From an uncultured Paracoccaceae bacterium (GTDB taxonomy: Bacteria > Pseudomonadota > Alphaproteobacteria > Rhodobacterales > Rhodobacteraceae), in assembly GCA_947499715.1 (NCBI GenBank), contig CANMPL010000002.1:1-64000 (forward strand): a stretch of DNA of 64,000 nt, in the 5' to 3' direction. The position numbers were made by a program, and so were the translations under genes. Below, piece after piece: positions 9,801-20,278 of the stretch. The notes beneath the pieces were generated by a model. The model was given only the letters and a program-made list of their open reading frames with translations. It was not told the DNA's origin and ran no database searches. Position 1 is the stretch's first letter. Each line of letters begins with the position of its first letter.

Positions 9801-11003
9801 CGTGACGACGAGTTGGTGATCCTTGATCGGAACATCTATGCCCGTCTGAAAGGCATGATCCTTGGCAAAACGGCTGTCAAAGGCCCCAAAGGCTTCAAGG
9901 CCAACTCTGAAATCACCGAAGAGGTGCTGGAAGAGCTGTCCAAAGGCCAGTGGTGGCAGTTGGCGCTCAAGGACGAGGCTGACGCACAAGTGGTCGAGGC
10001 CCTGAACGAGCAGTACGAGGCGCAAAAGCGCACCTTGGATGCCCGTTTTGAGGATAAGGTCGAGAAGGTTCGCCGCGGCGATGATCTGCCCCCGGGCGTG
10101 ATGAAGATGGTCAAGGTCTTCGTGGCTGTGAAGCGCAAGCTGCAGCCCGGCGACAAAATGGCTGGTCGTCACGGCAACAAGGGTGTCATTTCCAAGGTTG
10201 TACCGATGGAAGACATGCCGTTCCTCGCCGATGGGACACCGGTTGATTTCTGTCTGAACCCGCTGGGTGTGCCGTCGCGTATGAACGTCGGTCAGATCTT
10301 GGAAACGCACATGGGTTGGGCCGCACGCGGTCTGGGCCTTGAGATCGACGAAGCGCTGGGCGAATACCGCCGCTCTGGTGATCTGACACCTGTGCGTGAG
10401 GCGATGAAGATTGCCTATGGCGATGATGTCTATTCCGAAGGCCTTGAAGGCATGGACGAAGACCATCTGGTCGAGGCCGCAGGCAACGTCACACGCGGTG
10501 TGCCGATTGCCACGCCGGTCTTTGACGGTGCCAAAGAGGGTGACGTGAACGATGCGCTGGTGCGTGCCGGGTTCTCAACCTCGGGTCAGTCGGTTCTGTT
10601 TGACGGCCGGACCGGTGAACAGTTCAGCCGTCCGGTGACGGTGGGTGTCAAATACTTGCTGAAACTGCACCACCTCGTGGATGACAAGATCCACGCACGT
10701 TCCACCGGGCCTTACAGCCTTGTCACGCAGCAGCCTTTGGGTGGTAAAGCCCAGTTCGGCGGCCAGCGTTTCGGGGAAATGGAAGTCTGGGCACTGGAAG
10801 CATACGGCGCGGCTTACACGCTGCAAGAGATGCTGACAGTGAAGTCGGATGACGTTGCAGGCCGGACCAAGGTCTATGAGAGCATCGTCAAAGGCGAGGA
10901 CAATTTTGAGGCCGGTGTGCCGGAATCGTTCAACGTGCTTGTGAAAGAAGTCCGGGGCCTCGGCCTCAACATGGAACTCCTGGATGCGGAGGACGGGGAA
11001 TAG
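6864..11003 (+). CDS. rpoB: DNA-directed RNA polymerase subunit beta
   Basis: The 1379-residue beta subunit of RNA polymerase. The start is TTG at 6864 ([18 protein letters not shown]) with GGAGA seven bases upstream and an in-frame TAG just before. The rifampicin region around residue 527 reads [20 protein letters not shown] then [12 protein letters not shown], the wild-type sensitive form by general knowledge of this region. HGNKGVISK and the C-terminal [19 protein letters not shown] are present. It ends in TAG, and two palindromes separate it from rpoC. Confidence 0.99.
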   Translation: MAQSFLGQKRLRKYYGKIREVLEMPNLIEVQKSSYDLFLRSGDSDTPLDGEGIKGVFQSVFPIKDFNETAVLEFVKYELEKPKYDVEECQQRDMTYSAPLKVTLRLIVFDVDEDTGAKSVKDIKEQDVFMGDMPLMTPNGTFIVNGTERVIVSQMHRSPGVFFDHDKGKTHSSGKLLFACRIIPYRGSWLDFEFDAKDLVFCRIDRRRKLPVTTLLYALGLDQEGIMDAYYDTVDYTLDKKGKAWTTKFFPERVRGTRPAMDLVDAKTGEVIAKAGEKVTPRSVKKLIDEGKVTDLLVDYNAIVGKFAARDIINEENGAIYVEAGDELTLEMDKDGEVIGGTLKELVDAGIKTIPVLDIDNVNVGAYMRNTMASDKNMNRETALMDIYRVMRPGEPPTVDAASALFDTLFFDSERYDLSAVGRVKMNMRLDLDAEDTMRTLRKEDIVSCIKALVELRDGKGDVDDIDHLGNRRVRSVGELMENQYRVGLLRMERAIKERMSSVEIDTVMPQDLINAKPAAAAVREFFGSSQLSQFMDQTNPLSEVTHKRRLSALGPGGLTRERAGFEVRDVHPTHYGRMCPIETPEGPNIGLINSLATFARVNKYGFIETPYRKVVDGKVTDDVQYMSATEEMRHTVAQANANMNDDGSFKNDLVSTRMNGDYTLAQRETVDLIDVSPKQLVSVAASLIPFLENDDANRALMGSNMQRQAVPLLQAEAPLVGTGIEEVVARDSGAAIMAKRAGIIDQVDASRIVVRATADLEVGDPGVDIYRMRKFQRSNQNTCINQRPLVKVGDTVQKGEVIADGPSTDMGELALGKNVVVAFMPWNGYNYEDSILISERIVRDDVFTSIHIEEFEVAARDTKLGPEEITRDIPNVGEEALRNLDEAGIVYIGAEVGPADILVGKITPKGESPMTPEEKLLRAIFGEKASDVRDTSLRLPPGDFGTIVEVRVFNRHGVEKDERALQIEREEVERLARDRDDELVILDRNIYARLKGMILGKTAVKGPKGFKANSEITEEVLEELSKGQWWQLALKDEADAQVVEALNEQYEAQKRTLDARFEDKVEKVRRGDDLPPGVMKMVKVFVAVKRKLQPGDKMAGRHGNKGVISKVVPMEDMPFLADGTPVDFCLNPLGVPSRMNVGQILETHMGWAARGLGLEIDEALGEYRRSGDLTPVREAMKIAYGDDVYSEGLEGMDEDHLVEAAGNVTRGVPIATPVFDGAKEGDVNDALVRAGFSTSGQSVLFDGRTGEQFSRPVTVGVKYLLKLHHLVDDKIHARSTGPYSLVTQQPLGGKAQFGGQRFGEMEVWALEAYGAAYTLQEMLTVKSDDVAGRTKVYESIVKGEDNFEAGVPESFNVLVKEVRGLGLNMELLDAEDGE

Positions 11004-11050
11004 AATTTTCGACGAAAATTCTGGGGTGACGATTATTCGACGAATAATCG
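11003..11050 (+). repeat. Two tandem palindromes between rpoB and rpoC
   Basis: GAATTTTC-GAC-GAAAATTC (11003-11021) begins on the last base of the rpoB stop codon; CGATTATTC-GAC-GAATAATCG follows at 11030-11050. Both share the core TTC-GAC-GAA but have different outer stems, so they look like two members of one palindromic repeat family rather than a single duplication. In the mRNA they would be two stable hairpins between the two cistrons and could set mRNA processing or relative expression. Confidence 0.7.
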
Positions 11051-11090
11051 CGCCTCCCCACCCTAAGCACCCTATTTCAAGGAATTGAAG

Positions 11091-14000
11091 ATGAACCAGG
11101 AACTGACAAACAACCCGTTTAACCCGCTCACTCCGGCGAAAACGTTTGACGAAATCAAGGTCTCACTGGCCTCTCCTGAACGGATCCTGTCGTGGTCCTT
11201 TGGTGAGATCAAGAAGCCGGAAACCATCAACTACCGGACGTTCAAGCCAGAGCGTGACGGCCTGTTCTGCGCGCGTATCTTTGGCCCGATCAAAGACTAC
11301 GAATGCCTTTGCGGTAAATATAAGCGGATGAAATATCGCGGCGTTGTCTGCGAGAAATGCGGCGTGGAAGTCACCCTGCAAAAGGTCCGTCGCGAGCGGA
11401 TGGGCCACATCGAACTGGCCGCACCTGTCGCGCACATCTGGTTCCTCAAGTCGCTGCCGTCCCGCATCGGCTTGATGCTGGACATGACGCTGCGCGATCT
11501 GGAACGGATCCTGTATTTCGAAAACTACGTTGTGATCGAACCCGGTCTGACTGACCTCACCTATGGTCAGCTGATGTCCGAGGAAGAGTATAACGACGCA
11601 CAAGACACCTACGGTATGGACGCGTTCCAGGCCAATATCGGTGCCGAAGCGATCCGCGAGATGCTGTCCCAGATCGATCTGGAATCCGAAGCAGAGCAGC
11701 TGCGCGCTGACCTGAAAGAGGCGACAGGCGAGCTGAAGCCCAAGAAGATCATCAAGCGTCTGAAAATCGTCGAGAACTTCATCGAATCCGGCAACCGCCC
11801 GGAATGGATGGTCATGACCGTTGTGCCTGTGATCCCGCCAGAGCTGCGCCCGCTGGTGCCGCTGGATGGGGGTCGCTTTGCGACGTCTGACCTGAACGAC
11901 CTTTATCGTCGTGTGATCAACCGCAACAACCGTTTGAAGCGCCTGATCGAATTGCGCGCGCCTGACATCATCGTCCGCAACGAAAAGCGGATGTTGCAGG
12001 AATCTGTCGATGCGCTCTTTGACAACGGCCGTCGTGGCCGCGTGATCACCGGTGCCAACAAGCGTCCGCTGAAATCGCTGTCAGACATGCTGAAAGGTAA
12101 GCAGGGTCGCTTCCGTCAGAACCTTTTGGGGAAACGCGTCGACTTCTCCGGTCGTTCGGTCATCGTGACTGGCCCGGAACTCAAGCTGCACCAGTGTGGT
12201 TTGCCAAAAAAGATGGCGCTCGAACTGTTCAAGCCGTTCATCTACTCGCGCCTTGAAGCCAAAGGCCTGTCTTCCACCGTGAAGCAAGCCAAAAAGCTGG
12301 TCGAAAAAGAGCGTCCCGAAGTTTGGGATATTCTGGATGAAGTCATCCGCGAACACCCTGTCATGCTGAACCGTGCGCCAACGCTGCACCGTTTGGGCAT
12401 TCAGGCGTTTGAACCGGTCCTGATCGAAGGGAAGGCCATTCAGCTGCACCCGCTGGTCTGTTCTGCGTTCAACGCTGACTTTGATGGCGACCAGATGGCT
12501 GTGCACGTCCCGCTGAGCCTTGAGGCCCAGCTGGAAGCACGCGTTCTGATGATGTCCACGAACAACGTGTTGTCGCCCGCCAACGGCGCGCCAATCATCG
12601 TGCCTTCGCAGGATATGATCCTTGGCCTCTACTACACCACCATCATGCGCGACGGCATGAAGGGTGAGGGCATGTCGTTCTCGGATATCGAAGAAGTCGA
12701 GCACGCCCTGACCGCTGGTGAGGTGCACTTGCACGCCAAGATCAACGCGCGGATGATGCAGATTGACGAGGAAGGCAACGAAGTGCTGACGCGCTTTGAA
12801 ACCACGCCGGGCCGTCTGCGTTTGGGGGCATTGCTGCCGCTGAACACAAAGGCACCGTTCAGCCTTGTGAACCGTTTGCTGCGCAAGAAAGAAGTGCAGC
12901 AGGTCATCGACACGGTCTACCGTTATTGCGGTCAGAAAGAGTCGGTCATCTTCTGTGACCAGATCATGACAATGGGCTTCCGCGAAGCGTTCAAGGCAGG
13001 CATCTCCTTTGGTAAGGACGACATGGTCGTGCCGGATACCAAGTGGGAACTGGTCGATGAAACACGCGGTCAGGTCAAAGACTTTGAACAGCAGTACATG
13101 GACGGCCTGATTACACAGGGCGAAAAGTACAACAAAGTTGTCGACGCTTGGTCAAAGGCCAACGACAAGGTGACGGACGCGATGATGAACACCATCTCGA
13201 CCACGCCCAAGTTGGAAGATGGCGCAGAGGGTGAACCAAACTCTGTCTACATGATGGCCCACTCTGGTGCCCGTGGTTCGGTCACGCAGATGAAGCAGCT
13301 TGGTGGTATGCGCGGCCTGATGGCCAAACCATCCGGTGAGATCATCGAGACGCCGATCATCTCGAACTTTAAGGAAGGTCTGACCGTTCTTGAGTACTTC
13401 AACTCAACCCACGGTGCCCGTAAGGGTCTGTCGGATACGGCGTTGAAGACGGCGAACTCTGGTTACCTGACACGTCGTCTGGTGGACGTGGCGCAAGACT
13501 GCATCGTGCGCGAAGTTGACTGCGGCACCGAAATGGCGATCACGGCAGAAGCCGCCGTCAACGACGGTGAAGTTGTGGCATCGCTGGCTGAACGTGTACT
13601 TGGTCGTGTTTCGGCTGATCCGGTTCTCAAGCCCGGCACGGATGAAGTGTTGGTCGAACAAGGTGAACTGATCGACGAGCGTAAGGCTGACATGATCGAC
13701 GTGGCCGGGATCGCGAAGATGCGTATCCGTAGCCCGCTGACGTGTGAGGCCGAAGATGGCGTTTGTGCGATGTGCTACGGGCGTGACCTTGCCCGGGGTA
13801 CCCGTGTGAACCTTGGCGAAGCTGTCGGCATTATCGCCGCACAGTCCATCGGTGAACCCGGCACACAGCTGACGATGCGGACATTCCACATCGGCGGCGT
13901 GGCCCAGGGTGGCCAGCAGTCGTTCCTCGAGGCGTCCCAGCCCGGCAAAGTTGAATTCCGCAACGCAAGCTTGCTGGAAAACACCGCCGGGGAACAGGTC

Positions 14001-15350
14001 GTCATGGGCCGTAACATGGTCATCGCGATCATGGGCGAAAACGGGGAAGAGCGTGCCAACCACAAGGTCGGCTATGGCTCCAAGGTCTTCGTCAAAGAGG
14101 GCGCAGAGATCCACCGTGGCGACAAGCTGTTTGAATGGGATCCATTCACGCTGCCAATCATCGCTGAAAAGGCCGGTAAGGTGAAATACGTCGACCTCGT
14201 GAACGGTATCGCCGTGCGCGAAGACACCGATGATGCAACGGGTATGACCCAGCGCATCGTGTCGGACTGGCGTGCCGCACCCAAGGGGAACGAACTTGCC
14301 CCCAAGGTGATCATCGCCGGTGCTGATGGTGAACCTGCGCTCAAGGATGACGGCAACCCCGTGTCCTACGCCATGTCGGTTGATGCGGTTCTGTCCGTTG
14401 AAGATGGTGAAGACATCCAAGCCGGTGACGTGGTTGCACGTATTCCGCGTGAAGGTGCCAAGACCAAGGACATCACCGGTGGTTTGCCACGGGTTGCGGA
14501 ATTGTTCGAAGCCCGCCGTCCAAAGGATCACGCAATCATCGCTGAAATCGATGGCTATGTGCGCTTTGGCAAGGACTATAAGAACAAGCGCCGCATCGCG
14601 ATTGAAAGCGCCGATGATGCCGACGTTAAGGTCGAATACATGGTGCCCAAGGGCAAGCACATTCCCGTTGCGGAAGGTGACTATGTCCAGAAGGGCGACT
14701 ACATCATGGACGGCAACCCAGCTCCGCACGACATTCTTGCGGTCATGGGTGTCGAGGCTTTGGCAGACTACATGATCGACGAAGTGCAGGACGTGTATCG
14801 CCTGCAGGGCGTGAAGATCAACGATAAGCACATCGAAGTTATCGTGCGCCAGATGCTCCAGAAGTGGGAGATTCAGGACAGCGGTGACACGGTTCTGCTC
14901 AAGGGCGAAACCGTCGATAAGGCCGAGTTTGATGAAGCCAACGAAAAGGCACTTGCACGGGGCGACCGCCCTGCACAGGGCGAGCCAATTCTGTTGGGTA
15001 TCACCAAAGCGTCGCTGCAAACCCGCAGCTTCATCTCTGCCGCGTCGTTCCAGGAAACCACGCGCGTTCTGACCGAAGCTTCGGTTCAGGGCAAGCGGGA
15101 CAAACTGGTTGGTCTGAAAGAGAACGTGATCGTGGGCCGTCTGATCCCCGCCGGTACCGGTGGTGCGACCAGCAACGTGCGCAAGATCGCGGCCACTCGC
15201 GACAACGTCGTGATCGAAGCGCGCCGGGAAGAGGCCGAACAAGCCGCAGCGCTTGCCGCCCCATCACCCGAAGAGATGGCAGAGGATGTCGTCGGCGGGG
15301 ACGAGTTCGACACAATGGTCGTCGACACCCCCGAAAGCCGCGACGAATAG
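11091..15350 (+). CDS. rpoC: DNA-directed RNA polymerase subunit beta'
   Basis: The 1419-residue beta' subunit. The start ATG at 11091 ([15 protein letters not shown]) has AAGGA seven bases before it; a TTG two codons upstream is less likely. The zinc-binding [20 protein letters not shown] near residue 70, the catalytic [12 protein letters not shown] near residue 460 with its three Mg-binding aspartates, and the second cysteine cluster ([13 protein letters not shown]) are all intact. The gene ends at a strong terminator, so no rpsL-rpsG-fusA genes are cotranscribed, unlike in many relatives. Confidence 0.99.
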   Translation: MNQELTNNPFNPLTPAKTFDEIKVSLASPERILSWSFGEIKKPETINYRTFKPERDGLFCARIFGPIKDYECLCGKYKRMKYRGVVCEKCGVEVTLQKVRRERMGHIELAAPVAHIWFLKSLPSRIGLMLDMTLRDLERILYFENYVVIEPGLTDLTYGQLMSEEEYNDAQDTYGMDAFQANIGAEAIREMLSQIDLESEAEQLRADLKEATGELKPKKIIKRLKIVENFIESGNRPEWMVMTVVPVIPPELRPLVPLDGGRFATSDLNDLYRRVINRNNRLKRLIELRAPDIIVRNEKRMLQESVDALFDNGRRGRVITGANKRPLKSLSDMLKGKQGRFRQNLLGKRVDFSGRSVIVTGPELKLHQCGLPKKMALELFKPFIYSRLEAKGLSSTVKQAKKLVEKERPEVWDILDEVIREHPVMLNRAPTLHRLGIQAFEPVLIEGKAIQLHPLVCSAFNADFDGDQMAVHVPLSLEAQLEARVLMMSTNNVLSPANGAPIIVPSQDMILGLYYTTIMRDGMKGEGMSFSDIEEVEHALTAGEVHLHAKINARMMQIDEEGNEVLTRFETTPGRLRLGALLPLNTKAPFSLVNRLLRKKEVQQVIDTVYRYCGQKESVIFCDQIMTMGFREAFKAGISFGKDDMVVPDTKWELVDETRGQVKDFEQQYMDGLITQGEKYNKVVDAWSKANDKVTDAMMNTISTTPKLEDGAEGEPNSVYMMAHSGARGSVTQMKQLGGMRGLMAKPSGEIIETPIISNFKEGLTVLEYFNSTHGARKGLSDTALKTANSGYLTRRLVDVAQDCIVREVDCGTEMAITAEAAVNDGEVVASLAERVLGRVSADPVLKPGTDEVLVEQGELIDERKADMIDVAGIAKMRIRSPLTCEAEDGVCAMCYGRDLARGTRVNLGEAVGIIAAQSIGEPGTQLTMRTFHIGGVAQGGQQSFLEASQPGKVEFRNASLLENTAGEQVVMGRNMVIAIMGENGEERANHKVGYGSKVFVKEGAEIHRGDKLFEWDPFTLPIIAEKAGKVKYVDLVNGIAVREDTDDATGMTQRIVSDWRAAPKGNELAPKVIIAGADGEPALKDDGNPVSYAMSVDAVLSVEDGEDIQAGDVVARIPREGAKTKDITGGLPRVAELFEARRPKDHAIIAEIDGYVRFGKDYKNKRRIAIESADDADVKVEYMVPKGKHIPVAEGDYVQKGDYIMDGNPAPHDILAVMGVEALADYMIDEVQDVYRLQGVKINDKHIEVIVRQMLQKWEIQDSGDTVLLKGETVDKAEFDEANEKALARGDRPAQGEPILLGITKASLQTRSFISAASFQETTRVLTEASVQGKRDKLVGLKENVIVGRLIPAGTGGATSNVRKIAATRDNVVIEARREEAEQAAALAAPSPEEMAEDVVGGDEFDTMVVDTPESRDE

Positions 15351-15372
15351 GTCATCGGCCAGCGAAAGAATG

Positions 15373-15408
15373 AAACCCCCGGAGTTACCTCCGGGGGTTT
15401 TGCTTTTT
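15373..15408 (+). terminator. Intrinsic terminator after rpoC
   Basis: AAACCCCCGGAG / CTCCGGGGGTTT with a TTAC loop, followed by TGCTTTTT. It is a textbook rho-independent terminator. Confidence 0.92.
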
Positions 15409-15492
15409 GGAAAGGCGAACGGTCGCTTGAAGGCCCAAGATTCATTGATCCCAGGTGGTACCTAAGGACCGCTCTTGGGCACGGACATGAAC

Positions 15493-16008
15493 TTAAGTGA
15501 CCACATACTTCAACGCAAAGGCTGCTCGACGCCGGACGTCCTCGTCCCCACAGCCTGCGGAGGTTTGAAGTTCAATAACAAAGTCGTCAGTTTGAATTTT
15601 TGGGATAAGCTGACAAAATCGACGAAACTCCCGAAGTGCACCGTTGCGGACGCGATTTTGGATGGTTTCCCGAAGGACGGCCTTTTCATGACCTGTTAGC
15701 TCCAGTGCTTTCACCAGTTTGAGCAAGCGCTCCTTCTCGTAACCTGAGCGATAGTAAATTGGGTCTACAGATAGAAAATCGAATACGAAACTTCTGATGC
15801 CTTTATCATTGGCAACCGTATCGCCGCTGATGTTGTTCAGAAGTGTATCGATTTGAGATTGAAAGCTTTGAAACTCACTGCATGCATCCTCCCATGCCCG
15901 CTTGCGTGCTTCAGATTGATCTCGCATCCGGAAAGTTGTGTGGATGCGCTCTTGCAACGCGTTCAACGCGTCGCGATGGCGAGCGATCTGCGATTTATAG
16001 TCCGTCAT
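15493..16008 (-). CDS. Hypothetical protein, 171 aa, helical
   Basis: I do not recognise this protein. The first half is strongly helical and could form a coiled coil (MTDYKSQIARHRDALNALQE, then repeated Q/E/R-rich turns). The second half has GYEKERLLKLVKALELTGHE and a C-terminal GDEDVRRRAAFALKY that resembles one HEAT-like turn. There is no signal peptide or membrane segment. The base composition is visibly more AT-rich than the neighbours and it stands alone between the rpoC terminator and ahpD-like gene, which suggests later acquisition. The ribosome binding site before 16008 is weak. Confidence 0.6.
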   Translation of the reverse strand: MTDYKSQIARHRDALNALQERIHTTFRMRDQSEARKRAWEDACSEFQSFQSQIDTLLNNISGDTVANDKGIRSFVFDFLSVDPIYYRSGYEKERLLKLVKALELTGHEKAVLRETIQNRVRNGALREFRRFCQLIPKIQTDDFVIELQTSAGCGDEDVRRRAAFALKYVVT

Positions 16009-16217
16009 CCGTTCATTTTAGTCGATCTTGCCGCGATACCGAAATGAGACGCCCAAGTATTTTGATCAACGACAGATTCCTCCGGTTCTAGAGCCCAAAA
16101 CTGCGCATGCTGCCGTAAATACCAACGGCTGCAATCGCAGCGGTTCTCGTCTGAAAGTGATCAACTGGCCAGCAACTACTTGGCGTGCCATTCTTCGCTG
16201 AATAGGAGGAGAATACA

Positions 16218-16661
16218 ATGATTGAACGCCTCGATTATGTTTCTATCAACGGCCTGGCCATAGCCAGTATGGCGAAGGCAAAGAACGATATGCCGTCGAT
16301 TGGCAAGAAATTTAGAGCGATGATCGAGCTTCGTGTTTCACAGATTAATGGATGTGCGTACTGCGTGGACCTTCACACAAAAGAAGCACGACAGGCAGGA
16401 GAAACAACTCAGCGATTGGACTGCCTTACAGTGTGGCGCGAGGTGACGTTTTTTGATGACGCCGAGAAAGCCGCGCTTGCATGGGCCGAGGCAGTTACCG
16501 CTGTTGCGACGAATGGTGCGCCAGAGCATCTGTACAACATCCTTTCTGAACATTTTTCAGAACAGGAAATTGTCGACCTTACTCTAATTATCGCCCAGAT
16601 GAATGCCTGGAACCGCCTTGCGATCAGTTTTGGTCACGGTCCCGATGCGCGATCAGAATGA
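16218..16661 (+). CDS. AhpD-like/carboxymuconolactone decarboxylase-family protein
   Basis: A 147-residue all-helical protein of the AhpD-like fold. The redox centre CAYCVDLHTKEAR (Cys46, Cys49, His53) is intact, as in alkylhydroperoxidase partners that reduce peroxides through a thiol pair. The C-terminal LTLIIAQMNAWNRLAIS is typical of the group. AGGAGGAGA lies upstream at good spacing. Like the preceding hypothetical gene it is more AT-rich than the window average. The substrate cannot be told. Confidence 0.88.
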   Translation: MIERLDYVSINGLAIASMAKAKNDMPSIGKKFRAMIELRVSQINGCAYCVDLHTKEARQAGETTQRLDCLTVWREVTFFDDAEKAALAWAEAVTAVATNGAPEHLYNILSEHFSEQEIVDLTLIIAQMNAWNRLAISFGHGPDARSE

Positions 16662-16737
16662 GCCCTCTCGCGACCCGATGTCGACTTTGGCGCTGCCGTA
16701 GCGAACTAAAGGTCTGTCCCACGTCACCGCGCCCGCA

Positions 16738-18318
16738 CTAATACCCCAGTGCGCAGCCGTCCTTGCGCGGGTCCGAGCCGCCGACGAGCACACCATCAGC
16801 GCCCACAAGAATGGCCTGCGCACCACCGATGGCCGTGGGGGGGGGGACGACTTTGTGCCCCAGTTCCGTCAGGTCCTGTTTGACCGCATCCGAATAGCCG
16901 TTTTCAACCCGCAACTCTCCGTTCTCGACAAAGCAGCGGGGGGCGTCGATGGCGGCTTGGGGGTCCATGCCGAAGTCGGTGATATTGGTCACAAACCGGG
17001 CGTGGCCGGTCGATTGATACTGCCCGCCCATAACCCCGAAAGGCATATGGAGCTTGCCACCGCGGCGCAGGATCGCGGGGATGATCGTGTGCATGGGGCG
17101 CTTGCCACCTGCGAGTTCATTGGGATGGCCCGGCGTCAGATTAAAGCCCGCGCCGCGGTTGTGAAACAGCACGCCAAACTTGTCAGAGGCGATGCCAGAG
17201 CCGAAGTCCTTGAAGATCGAATAGATCAGCGACACCGCCATGCGGTCACGGTCGACGACGGTGATATAGATCGTGTCTTTGTGCACGGCCTCGGTGCCGG
17301 GGATATGCGTGACCGGCATCGCGCGGTTGGGGTCGATGAGGGCTGCGAGGCTTGCAGCGGTATCCTCTGACAGCAGATGGTTCACGCGCGACATGTGGTC
17401 CGGGTCTGCCACGAAACGGTCGCGGGCATCATAGGCCAGCTTTGTCGCCTCCATCTCGATATGGGCGCGCTTGGCGCCAAAAGGGTCCATCGCAGCGATG
17501 TCGAAGTGTTTGAGGATGTTGAGCAAAAGGATCGCGGCGACCCCTTGGCCGTTTGGCGGATGTTCCAGCAGTTCCAGCCCGCCATAGCCGCCAGAGATCG
17601 GGTCGACATAATCGCAGGCGGTGGCGGCAAAATCGTCAAGCGTATGGGTGCCGCCAAGCGCTTGCAGGCTGGCGACCATATCTTCGGCGACCTCGCCTTC
17701 GTAGAATGCATCGCGCCCGTCCATCGCAATGGCGCGCAGGGCGTCGGCCTGACGGGGCGCGCGGAACAACTGGCCGGGGCGGGGAATCTGGCCATCTATC
17801 AGGAAGTCGGATTTGGCTTGGCCCTGCAGGTTTTTGGACCCGTTGATCCAGTCAGAGGCCACGCGCGGGGCAACGGGCACGCCTGCTTCGGCATAGTGGA
17901 TCGCGGGGGCGAGCGCGGCTTTCAGCCCCAGCTTGCCCCAGTCGGCAGAGAGGCGGCAGAAGGCGTCAACCGCACCGGGGACGGTGACGGCGGCGGTGTC
18001 AAACAGCGGGACGTGCGCGTGGCCATTTGCAACAAGCACATCCGCAGACAGACCCGCAGGTGAGCGGCCAGAGCCGTTGAGCGCACGCACCTCATCACTG
18101 CCGGGGGGCGTGAACAGCGCAAAGCAATCGCCGCCGATGCCGGTCATCTGCGGCTCGCACAGGCCCAAAAGAACAGCGCCCGCGATGGCCGCATCCATGG
18201 CGTTGCCGCCGGATTCGAGCATCTGAACCGCAACCTTGGCCGCAAGCGGGTGTGACGTGGCGCACATACCATTGGTGGCATAGACGGCGGACCGTCCGGG
18301 TTTGTGAAAATCGCGCAT
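16738..18318 (-). CDS. Gamma-glutamyltransferase family protein
   Basis: A 526-residue Ntn-hydrolase precursor that would self-cleave into large and small subunits before the nucleophile Thr. Family features: an N-terminal ATNGMCATSHPLAA segment, GGNAMDAAIAGA, the cleavage/nucleophile region KDTIYITVVDRD, SIFKDFGSGI, and NELAGGKRPMHTIIPAI. No signal peptide is evident, so it is probably cytoplasmic and may act on glutathione or a gamma-glutamyl amide. The start at 18318 (MRDFHKPGRS) has GGGAGGA nearby; longer forms are unlikely. A run of ten G residues near 16840 does not break the frame. Confidence 0.88.
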   Translation of the reverse strand: MRDFHKPGRSAVYATNGMCATSHPLAAKVAVQMLESGGNAMDAAIAGAVLLGLCEPQMTGIGGDCFALFTPPGSDEVRALNGSGRSPAGLSADVLVANGHAHVPLFDTAAVTVPGAVDAFCRLSADWGKLGLKAALAPAIHYAEAGVPVAPRVASDWINGSKNLQGQAKSDFLIDGQIPRPGQLFRAPRQADALRAIAMDGRDAFYEGEVAEDMVASLQALGGTHTLDDFAATACDYVDPISGGYGGLELLEHPPNGQGVAAILLLNILKHFDIAAMDPFGAKRAHIEMEATKLAYDARDRFVADPDHMSRVNHLLSEDTAASLAALIDPNRAMPVTHIPGTEAVHKDTIYITVVDRDRMAVSLIYSIFKDFGSGIASDKFGVLFHNRGAGFNLTPGHPNELAGGKRPMHTIIPAILRRGGKLHMPFGVMGGQYQSTGHARFVTNITDFGMDPQAAIDAPRCFVENGELRVENGYSDAVKQDLTELGHKVVPPPTAIGGAQAILVGADGVLVGGSDPRKDGCALGY

Positions 18319-18563
18319 AAATATCCTCCCGCGTCTTGGGCGGCAAACTAGGCCAAATAGCGGCGGATGCAATGGAGGGAAGTCCCGGCGCCGCCCAACT
18401 GGGTGGGGGCTATGACTGAGCGACGCCGGGTAAGCCTATGCAGCTATGGGTCTTGTGTCGCCCGCCACTGCGGCAGCGTCATGACCCGATTGCGGCGCTT
18501 TGTGGGCTTTCCAAGGGTGGTTTGGCGGCGTAGATTTCGGGGCGTTAACAAAGGGGCAAAATC

Positions 18564-19712
18564 ATGCGCGATGTTGTGATCAAAGGTGCGTCCAGAACGC
18601 CGATGGGCGGGTTTCAGGGCGTGTTTTCGGGCGTTGGTGCGCCGGTGCTGGGCGGTGCCGCGATCAAGGCGGCGATGGCGCAGGCCGGGGTCGAAGCAGT
18701 GGATGAGCTGCTGATGGGCTGCGTTTTGCCTGCGGGGCAGGGGCAGGCACCTGCACGACAGGCGGGCTTTGCCGCGGGTTTGGGCGAAGAGGTGCCGGCC
18801 ACCACGCTGAATAAGATGTGCGGATCGGGGATGAAGGCCGCGATGATGGCCTTTGATCAGATTGCACTTGGTGGGGCCGATGTGATGGTCGCAGGCGGGA
18901 TGGAGAGCATGACAAATGCCCCCTACCTGATGCCCAAGATGCGAAGTGGTGCGCGGATCGGCCACCAGCAGGTGGTGGATTCGATGTTTCTGGACGGGTT
19001 GGAAGACGCCTATGACAAGGGCCGCCTGATGGGCACCTTCGCAGAGGATTGCGCCGAAAAGTTCCAGTTCACGCGGCAAGCGCAGGACCAATACGCGATT
19101 GGGTCACTGGACAATGCGCTGGCCGCTGAACGGTCCGGGGCCTTTGATGCCGAAATCACGCCCGTTACGCTGCACGCCCGCCACGGGGAAGAGGTCATCG
19201 CCCGCGATGAACAACCCGGCAAGGCGCGGCCCGAGAAGATCCCGATGCTCAAGCCCGCCTTCCGCAAGGACGGCACGGTGACAGCGGCGAATGCATCCAG
19301 CATCTCTGACGGGGCGGCGGCGCTGGTGCTGGGCACAGGTGCGGGGCGCGCGCGCATTCTGGGCCACGCCAGCCATGCACAAGCGCCCGGCTGGTTCACC
19401 ACGGCCCCGGTCCCGGCGGCGCAAAAGCTGCTGGCGCGGATCGGCTGGGAGGTCGGCGACGTGGACCTGTGGGAGGTCAACGAGGCCTTTGCCGTCGTGC
19501 CGATGGCCTTCATGGCGGAAATGGGCGTGGCGCGGGACAAGATCAATGTGAACGGCGGGGCCTGCGCGCTGGGCCACCCGATTGGCGCATCCGGGGCGCG
19601 GATCATCGTGACGCTGCTGAATGCGCTGGAAACGCGCGGGTTGAAGCGGGGTGTGGCCGCAATTTGCATCGGTGGCGGCGAAGGCACGGCCATCGCGATC
19701 GAGAGGATCTGA
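18564..19712 (+). CDS. Thiolase (acetyl-CoA C-acetyltransferase type)
   Basis: A 382-residue condensing/cleaving thiolase. The acylated cysteine lies in NKMCGSGMKA (Cys86), NEAFAV is present, the catalytic His338 lies in GGACALGHPIGASG, and Cys368 lies in CIGGGEG (usually CIGGGQG). This set fits biosynthetic or degradative acetyl-CoA acetyltransferases; no partner gene here decides the direction. Its TGA overlaps the ATG of the free-Met sulfoxide reductase gene by one base, so the two are translationally coupled. Confidence 0.92.
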   Translation: MRDVVIKGASRTPMGGFQGVFSGVGAPVLGGAAIKAAMAQAGVEAVDELLMGCVLPAGQGQAPARQAGFAAGLGEEVPATTLNKMCGSGMKAAMMAFDQIALGGADVMVAGGMESMTNAPYLMPKMRSGARIGHQQVVDSMFLDGLEDAYDKGRLMGTFAEDCAEKFQFTRQAQDQYAIGSLDNALAAERSGAFDAEITPVTLHARHGEEVIARDEQPGKARPEKIPMLKPAFRKDGTVTAANASSISDGAAALVLGTGAGRARILGHASHAQAPGWFTTAPVPAAQKLLARIGWEVGDVDLWEVNEAFAVVPMAFMAEMGVARDKINVNGGACALGHPIGASGARIIVTLLNALETRGLKRGVAAICIGGGEGTAIAIERI

Positions 19713-20164
19713 TGCGGATTGACTACGCGGACCTGCGTGCGGTGCTGGCGAGCCTGACGGCGGGAGAGGATGACGTGGTGGCGCTGATGGCGACGGTGGC
19801 ATGCGAGGTGCACCAGCGTGATGACCGCTTTGACTGGACCGGGTTCTACCGGGTTGTCGCACCTGAGCTTTTGAAGATCGGGCCCTATCAGGGCGGGCAT
19901 GGCTGCCTTGTGATCCCGTTTTCGCGCGGGGTCTGCGGTGCGGCGGCCCGCACCGGAGAGGTGCAGTTGGTGGCCGACGTTGACGCCTTTCCCGGCCATA
20001 TTGCCTGCGCCAGTTCAACGCGGTCAGAGATTGTGCTGCCGGTCCGGGACAAGGCAGGCGTGTTGCTGGGGGTCTTTGATATCGACAGCGATCAACCAGA
20101 TGCATTTGATGAAACGGATGCGCAGGGCCTGACCCGCGTGTTGGCGGAGGTCTTTGCGCAATAG
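19712..20164 (+). CDS. Free methionine-(R)-sulfoxide reductase (GAF domain)
   Basis: A 150-residue GAF-fold enzyme of the fRMsr (YebR) family, which reduces free Met-R-sulfoxide. The three family cysteines are present: Cys65 (HGCLVIPF), Cys75 (GVCGAAA) and Cys99 (IACASST), as is DWTGFYRV. The start is set by the one-base TGATG overlap with the thiolase. The gene fits with the methionine/one-carbon theme of the genes that follow. Confidence 0.88.
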   Translation: MRIDYADLRAVLASLTAGEDDVVALMATVACEVHQRDDRFDWTGFYRVVAPELLKIGPYQGGHGCLVIPFSRGVCGAAARTGEVQLVADVDAFPGHIACASSTRSEIVLPVRDKAGVLLGVFDIDSDQPDAFDETDAQGLTRVLAEVFAQ

Positions 20165-20223
20165 ATTCTGTGCCTCCGGCGGGGATATTTTCAGCCAGAA
20201 GAAGATGAAAATTTGCTTTGATA

Positions 20224-20272
20224 TTTCACGCGATTGCGTCATGATGAAATTCGGGATGAATTTTTCACGTGA
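20224..20272 (+). promoter_or_regulatory. Direct repeat upstream of the XRE-cupin gene
   Basis: TTTCACGCGA (20224-20233) and TTTCACGTGA (20263-20272) lie 39 bases apart just before the ATG at 20279. The second contains the palindrome TCACGTGA. Such an arrangement suits binding by the regulator itself or another dimeric protein; binding is inferred. Confidence 0.4.
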
Positions 20273-20278
20273 GTCGCA

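Noticed and set aside
15475-15699. Plus-strand frame of 74 codons downstream of rpoC
   Set aside because: It lies opposite the 171-residue minus-strand gene, whose sequence is more protein-like; no ribosome binding site.
16833-16850. Run of G residues in the gamma-glutamyltransferase gene as a possible frameshift
   Set aside because: The reading frame continues through it with normal family sequence on both sides.
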